Made by a program: the position numbers and the translations under genes
Assembly: GCF_041261205.1 (NCBI RefSeq)
Contig: NZ_JBGCCH010000008.1
Coordinates: 299,483-363,482, forward strand
DNA: 64,000 bases
Reading direction: 5' to 3'
Source: Catenulispora sp. MAP5-51
GTDB lineage: Bacteria > Actinomycetota > Actinomycetes > Streptomycetales > Catenulisporaceae
Notes under the pieces: generated by a model
The model's input: the letters and a program-made list of their open reading frames with translations, nothing else
Told to the model about the DNA's origin: nothing
Database searches by the model: none
Part shown: positions 60,322 to 64,000 of the stretch, one piece after another
How the letters are laid out: each line of letters starts with the position of its first letter
Numbering within the stretch: the first letter of the stretch is position 1

Positions 60322-61088
60322 GCGCGCTCGCCGCCGCGGTCGAGGTCCGCGGAGCCAGCAAGTGGTTCGGGGTGCACAAGGTGCTCGACGACGTCGACCT
60401 GACGGTGTGCCCGGGCCACGTCACCGTCATCATCGGTCCCTCGGGCGCGGGGAAGTCCACGCTGCTGCGGGCCATCAACCATCTGGAGAAGCTGGACGCC
60501 GGCCACGTGTCGGTGAACGGCGTCCTGATCGGCGTCCGGCAGCACGGGACGCGGCTGAAGGAGCTGAGCGAGCGCGCGATCCTGGCTCAGAGGGCTGACA
60601 TCGGCTTCGTTTTCCAGAGCTTCAACCTGTTCCCGCATCTGACGGCGCTGGAGAACGTCGCCGCGGCTCCCGTGGCCACCGGACGTGCCACCAAGGCCGA
60701 AGCGCGTGAGCGGGCTTCGGAGCTGTTGGCCTCGGTGGGGCTGGCCGAGAAGGCCGACGCCTATCCGGGGCAGCTGTCCGGCGGGCAGCAGCAGCGGGTC
60801 GCGATCGCGCGGGCGCTGGCGCTGCGGCCCGGCGTGGTGTTGTTCGACGAGCCGACGTCCGCGCTGGATCCGGAGCTGGTCGGCGAGGTCCTGGCGGCCA
60901 TGAAGGACCTGGCCGGGACCGGGACCACGCTGGTCATCGTCACGCACGAGATCGGGTTCGCGCGGGAGGCCGCCGACCAGGTGGTGTTCATGGACGGCGG
61001 CCGGGTCGTCGAGCAGGGCACGCCCGATGAAGTCCTAGACCGGCCGCGGCATCCGCGGACCCGCGAGTTCCTCAGCAAGGTCCTTTAA
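60318..61088 (+). CDS. polar amino-acid ABC transporter ATPase (system 2)
   Basis: 256 residues. Walker A GPSGAGKST, Q-loop FQSFNLFPHLTA, signature LSGGQQQRVAIARAL, Walker B VVLFDEP, VTHEIGFA. Paralogous to the system 1 ATPase. ATGA overlap with its permease gene. Confidence 0.93.
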   Translation: MSALAAAVEVRGASKWFGVHKVLDDVDLTVCPGHVTVIIGPSGAGKSTLLRAINHLEKLDAGHVSVNGVLIGVRQHGTRLKELSERAILAQRADIGFVFQSFNLFPHLTALENVAAAPVATGRATKAEARERASELLASVGLAEKADAYPGQLSGGQQQRVAIARALALRPGVVLFDEPTSALDPELVGEVLAAMKDLAGTGTTLVIVTHEIGFAREAADQVVFMDGGRVVEQGTPDEVLDRPRHPRTREFLSKVL

Positions 61089-61119
61089 CAGCTTTCTGTT
61101 TTCCCCATTGGAGATGGTC

Positions 61120-62160
61120 ATGACTACCAAGCTGCGCAGATTGTCAGTAGCCCGTTTCTCAGTAGCCAGATTCGCCGTACCCGCATTCGCCATAGCCCTG
61201 CTGGCCTCGGCGTGCTCCAGCGGTACCTCGGACGCCAAGCCCGACAGCGCGCCGGCCGCCGCCGGCTCGACGGTCGTGCACGTCGGGGCCCTGTCGAACG
61301 GCGCCGCGACCGAGACCGACCTCACGGTCGCCCAGCAGGACGCGATCCGGGCCGAGCTCCCGGCCTCGATCCGCGACGGCGGCACGCTGAAGGTCGCCAT
61401 CGGCGCGCTGCCGGCCGGGTTCGCGCCGCTGGCCTACGTCGGCAGCGACCAGAAGACCCTGACCGGCTCCGAGCCGGACCTGGCCCGCCTGGTCGCCGCG
61501 GTGCTCGGGCTCAAGCCCACGTTCGACAACGCCACCTGGGACAACATGTTCGTCGGCATCGACAGCGGCAAGGACGCCGTCGGGTTCGCGAACATCACCG
61601 ACACCGAGCAGCGCAAGCAGAAGTACGACTTCGCCACCTACCGCGAGGACAACCTCGGGTTCGAGACGCTGAAGTCGAGCACGTGGTCCTTCACCGGGGA
61701 CTACAACGCGCTGGCCGGCAAAACCGTCGCGGTCGGGTCCGGGACGAACCAGGAGAAGATCCTGCTGGAGTGGCAGACCAAGCTGCGCGCCGAGGGCAAG
61801 GACCTGAGCGTCAAGTACTACCCGGACAGCAACTCGACGCTGCTCGCCCTGGACTCCGGGAAGATCGACGTCTATCTGGGGCCGAACCCGGGCGTCGCCT
61901 ACCAGGTGACGCAGACCTCGAAGTCGGCGAACCCGACCCGCATCGCCGGGGAGTACTCCGGCGCCGGGGCGACGTTGCAGGGCCTGATCGGGGCCACGGC
62001 GAAGAAGGACAGCGGGCTGGCCAAGCCGATCGCCGACGCCATCAACTATCTGATTCAGAACGGCGACTACGGCAAGTGGCTGGCCTCATGGAACCTCAGC
62101 ACCGAGGCGGTCCAGAGCTCCCAGGTCAACCCGCCCGGCCTGCCGGCGACCAACTCCTGA
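61120..62160 (+). CDS. substrate-binding lipoprotein (system 2)
   Basis: 346 residues from ATG 61120 (GGAG site); lipobox LLASAC, Cys32. SBP_bac_3 fold: LTGSEPDLARLVAAVLGLKP, GKDAVGFANITDTEQRKQKYDFATYRED, LAGKTVAVGSGTNQEKILLE, LALDSGKIDVYLGPNPG, YLIQNGDYGKWLASWN. Divergent from the system 1 binding protein in sequence, so the two importers probably take different substrates. Confidence 0.9.
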   Translation: MTTKLRRLSVARFSVARFAVPAFAIALLASACSSGTSDAKPDSAPAAAGSTVVHVGALSNGAATETDLTVAQQDAIRAELPASIRDGGTLKVAIGALPAGFAPLAYVGSDQKTLTGSEPDLARLVAAVLGLKPTFDNATWDNMFVGIDSGKDAVGFANITDTEQRKQKYDFATYREDNLGFETLKSSTWSFTGDYNALAGKTVAVGSGTNQEKILLEWQTKLRAEGKDLSVKYYPDSNSTLLALDSGKIDVYLGPNPGVAYQVTQTSKSANPTRIAGEYSGAGATLQGLIGATAKKDSGLAKPIADAINYLIQNGDYGKWLASWNLSTEAVQSSQVNPPGLPATNS

Positions 62161-62176
62161 GGGGCGGGTCGCGGCG

Positions 62177-63262
62177 ATGAGGTTCCACTGGTTCCTGCCC
62201 ACCGGCGGGGACGCGCGGCGGCTGAGCCCGGCGGTTCACGGAGCGGGGATCGGGGCGACGCCCGGCGCTCAGACGGATCCGGCCGGCACGCGTCCGGCGA
62301 GCCTGGAGTACCTGACGCAGCTGGCGCAGGCTGCTGATTCGCTCGGGTACGACGGCGTCCTCACCCCGACCGGCGCGCACTGCGAGGACGCCTGGATCGT
62401 GACCGCCGCGCTGATCGCCGCGACCCGTCGGCTGCACTTCCTGGTCGCCTTCCGGCCCGGGCTGATCAGCCCGGTGCTCGCGGCGCAGATGGCGGCGACG
62501 TTCCAGCGGCTGTCGGGCGGGCGGCTGCTGCTGAACGTGGTGACCGGCGGGAGCGACGCCGAGCAGCGCGGTTACGGCGATGTGCTGGACCACGACGAGC
62601 GGTACAAGCGCGCCGAGGAGTTCTTGGACGTGGTGCGCGAGGCGTGGTCGGGCCGCGCCTTCGACTATCTCGGCGGTTACCACGAGATCCGCGGCGGCCA
62701 CCTGCGCCAGCCGCCGGACCCGATCCCGCGTATCTACTTCGGCGGTTCCTCGGAGCCGGCACTGGACGTCGCGGCCATCCACGCGGACACCTATCTCACG
62801 TGGGGCGAGCCGCCGGCGCAGGTCGCCGAGAAGGTGGAGCAGGTGCGCGAGCGCGCGGCGAAGGCCGGCCGCGAACTCCGCTTCGGCCTGCGCATCCACG
62901 TGCTCAGCCGCGACACGTCCGAGCAGGCGTGGAGCGCGGCGGACGCGCTCATCGCAGGCCTCGACGACGCCACGATCGCCGCCGGCCAGCAACGCCTGCG
63001 GACGCTGGAGTCCGAGGGCCAGCGGCGCATGCTGGCGCTGCACGGCGGCGACCGCTCGCGGCTGCTGGTGGCACCGAACCTGTGGGCCGGCATCGGGCTG
63101 GTGCGCGGCGGTGCCGGGACCGCGCTGGTCGGGAGCCACGAGGAGGTGGCCGAGCGGATCACGGAGTACCGGGACGCGGGGATCGAGGAGTTCGTGCTGT
63201 CGGGGTATCCGCATTTGGAGGAGGCTTATACGTTCGCGGAGTGTGTGCGGCCGCTTTTGTGA
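62177..63262 (+). CDS. ssuD: SsuD-like FMNH2-dependent alkanesulfonate monooxygenase
   Basis: 361 residues. WFLPTGGDARRLS at the start, LTPTGAHCEDAWIVTAALIAAT (the active-site Cys of SsuD), FRPGLISPVLAAQMAATFQRLSGGRLLLNVVTGG, RIYFGGSSEPALDVAA, and C-terminal VLSGYPHLEEAYTFAECVRPLL. FMNH2 would come from the flavin reductase of the - operon. It releases sulfite from sulfonates, or cleaves another C-S bond. No TauB/SsuB-type sulfonate importer is present, so the amino-acid type importers may supply it. Confidence 0.88.
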   Translation: MRFHWFLPTGGDARRLSPAVHGAGIGATPGAQTDPAGTRPASLEYLTQLAQAADSLGYDGVLTPTGAHCEDAWIVTAALIAATRRLHFLVAFRPGLISPVLAAQMAATFQRLSGGRLLLNVVTGGSDAEQRGYGDVLDHDERYKRAEEFLDVVREAWSGRAFDYLGGYHEIRGGHLRQPPDPIPRIYFGGSSEPALDVAAIHADTYLTWGEPPAQVAEKVEQVRERAAKAGRELRFGLRIHVLSRDTSEQAWSAADALIAGLDDATIAAGQQRLRTLESEGQRRMLALHGGDRSRLLVAPNLWAGIGLVRGGAGTALVGSHEEVAERITEYRDAGIEEFVLSGYPHLEEAYTFAECVRPLL

Positions 63263-63299
63263 GGCTGTGGCCGTGCTTGCTGGCGTCAGATCAGGCGCC

Positions 63300-63771
63300 T
63301 GACTCATGTGTGGGTCGGGTGGGCGGGTGGTCGGGGTGGGGTGGGGGTGTTGGTGCGGTTGGGTGGTGGGTTTTAGAGGCTTTTGACGGCTTCGCGCATG
63401 GTTGGCGGGATCCGTTGGTGGCGCGGGTCGGTGGGTGGCTCTGGTTTCGCGGGGCGGCGGTGGTGTGGGCAGGTGGTTGGATCTAAGGCCCCAGTCAAGG
63501 GCAAGAGCGACAGTCAAGGGCGCCTCCGGCGGCGCCTGCGCGGCGAGCGGCCTCGCTCCGGGGAGTGGGGGCCGCGCTGGCTGCTGCCGGTCGTTGCTTG
63601 TGGTCGCCTTCGTCCCGGATTCCCCGCCGCTTCGTCGCCCGGAGGGAACCATCCCGGCCTGGGCGGTGTCAAGCCGGATCGCACGCTGCTGTGGCCTAGT
63701 ATCAGCGGCTTGACACCGCCCAGTCCGGGCTGGTTGTGCAAGCACCGCCGAAGCGACGGGGAATCCGGGAC
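63300..63771 (+). repeat. long interspersed repeat with nested hairpin, copy B
   Basis: Copy B of the element at 47571-48260, here in + orientation: G-rich tract (63310-63370), TTTTGACGGCTTCGCGCA near 63380, GGGATCCG, TGGTGGCGC, CCTCCGGCGG near 63521, GCTTGTGGTCGCC, then the nested hairpin. Outer arms 63612-63634 and 63749-63771 match at 22 of 23; inner arms 63653-63676 and 63706-63729 pair with few mismatches. Inner arms of A and B share GTGTCAAGCCG. No gene is recognised in this 558-base gap. Confidence 0.75.
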
Positions 63772-63820
63772 AACCCCCGCCTGTGGGAAGGGTTCCCGCA
63801 CCTTACGCACGCACCGCCTG

Positions 63821-64000
63821 GATGGCGTCCTTTCGAGTGGTGTAACTGATCTTTGGTCAAGTGGTCTTTTTGGCTCGTGGCAGTGCCGTCGGTCCGGTGA
63901 AGACGGCGGTGGTTTCGGTGCCGAGCAGTTCGGCCATGGATGCCTCGGACAGGTACCGGCGGTCGGCGACCTGCCATTCGTCGTGGAGTTCGGCGAGTAC
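63821..64000 (-). mobile_element. end of an IS256-family insertion sequence (extends past window)
   Basis: Starting at 63821, GATGGCGTCC then GTGTAA at 63840-63845 fits the IS256-type terminal inverted repeat pattern (GA..GTCC...GTGTAA). The transposase C-terminus follows immediately inside. The other end lies beyond 64000. Confidence 0.65.
63857..64000 (-). CDS. IS256-family (Mutator-like) transposase, C-terminal end
   Basis: The last 47 residues, read on - into the window: VLAELHDEWQVADRRYLSE then AELLGTETTAVFTGPTALPRAKKTT and stop at 63857. The HDEW..A.RRYLS motif is characteristic of the C-terminus of IS256-family transposases. It lies 36 bases inside the proposed terminal repeat. Whether the element is intact cannot be seen. 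Confidence 0.78.
   Translation of the reverse strand, partial: VLAELHDEWQVADRRYLSEASMAELLGTETTAVFTGPTALPRAKKTT

Noticed and set aside
62126..63745. 539-residue open frame on - across the SsuD-like gene and repeat copy B
   Set aside because: Proline/arginine-rich with no domain; most of it is antisense to the SsuD-like gene and the rest is repeat.
1..64000. tRNA or rRNA genes
   Set aside because: No tRNA cloverleaf or rRNA-like sequence was noticed on either strand; a dedicated tRNA scan was not possible.

Overview
The window is very GC-rich, almost every codon ends in G or C, and coding density is high with many ATGA/GTGA start-stop overlaps. Its gene content (CtpI-like P-type ATPase, PknB-type kinase, DUF574 methyltransferase, WYL and many TetR regulators, large secreted beta-helix glycosidases, RRHVDL-type cysteine leader peptides) points to a filamentous actinobacterium. 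Catenulisporales or a Streptomyces relative is my inference; the sequence has no rRNA or other direct marker. I saw no rRNA, tRNA, CRISPR array or prophage.

Region 1 (1-9410) is the right-hand part of a small biosynthetic cluster cut by the window edge. It holds a KAS III-like ketosynthase (partial), a stand-alone acyl carrier protein, an unusual fusion of a Cys-less ketosynthase-like domain to an FMN 2-hydroxyacid oxidase, a PLP aminotransferase, a phosphopantetheinyl transferase, an SGNH hydrolase and an HSL-type esterase, all tightly coupled on +. A MarR regulator and a 14-TM exporter lie on -. The logic suggests an acyl-ACP-derived 2-hydroxy acid oxidised to a 2-keto acid and transaminated to an unusual 2-amino acid or amino lipid.

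Region 2 (9517-25999) is mixed: a secreted beta-helix protein with three copies of a beta-sandwich module, a TetR/carbonic anhydrase divergent pair with two palindromic operators, a second TetR/SnoaL divergent pair with an operator, a Ser/Thr kinase, a deletion scar joining truncated quinone-oxidoreductase and TetR genes, an SDR, and a giant CtpI-like P-type ATPase with two small companion genes.

Region 3 (26001-42619) carries envelope and secreted functions: a membrane-anchored DsbA-like protein, a GT4/deacetylase/GT4 operon, a TetR with two paralogous alpha/beta hydrolases behind a palindrome-rich promoter, a secreted YVTN propeller, a PHB-depolymerase-like esterase with binding domain, DUF3224, a DUF574 methyltransferase, a PhnB-like protein with divergent WYL regulator, and a multidomain GH87-like secreted glycosidase.

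Region 4 (42890-49935) has two close paralogous APC permeases flanking a GntR regulator, an unknown gene and an MFS transporter, with short tandem repeats and one copy of a long hairpin-bearing repeat element.

Region 5 (49941-63262) is a coherent sulfur-scavenging locus. On - are a flavin reductase and four luciferase-like monooxygenases behind one cysteine leader peptide, plus a GNAT acetyltransferase. On + are a second leader peptide, two complete polar-amino-acid ABC importers and an SsuD-like monooxygenase. It resembles in composition the B. subtilis ytmI/tcyJKLMN system for S-alkylcysteines. The right edge has a second, inverted copy of the repeat element and the end of an IS256-family insertion sequence.
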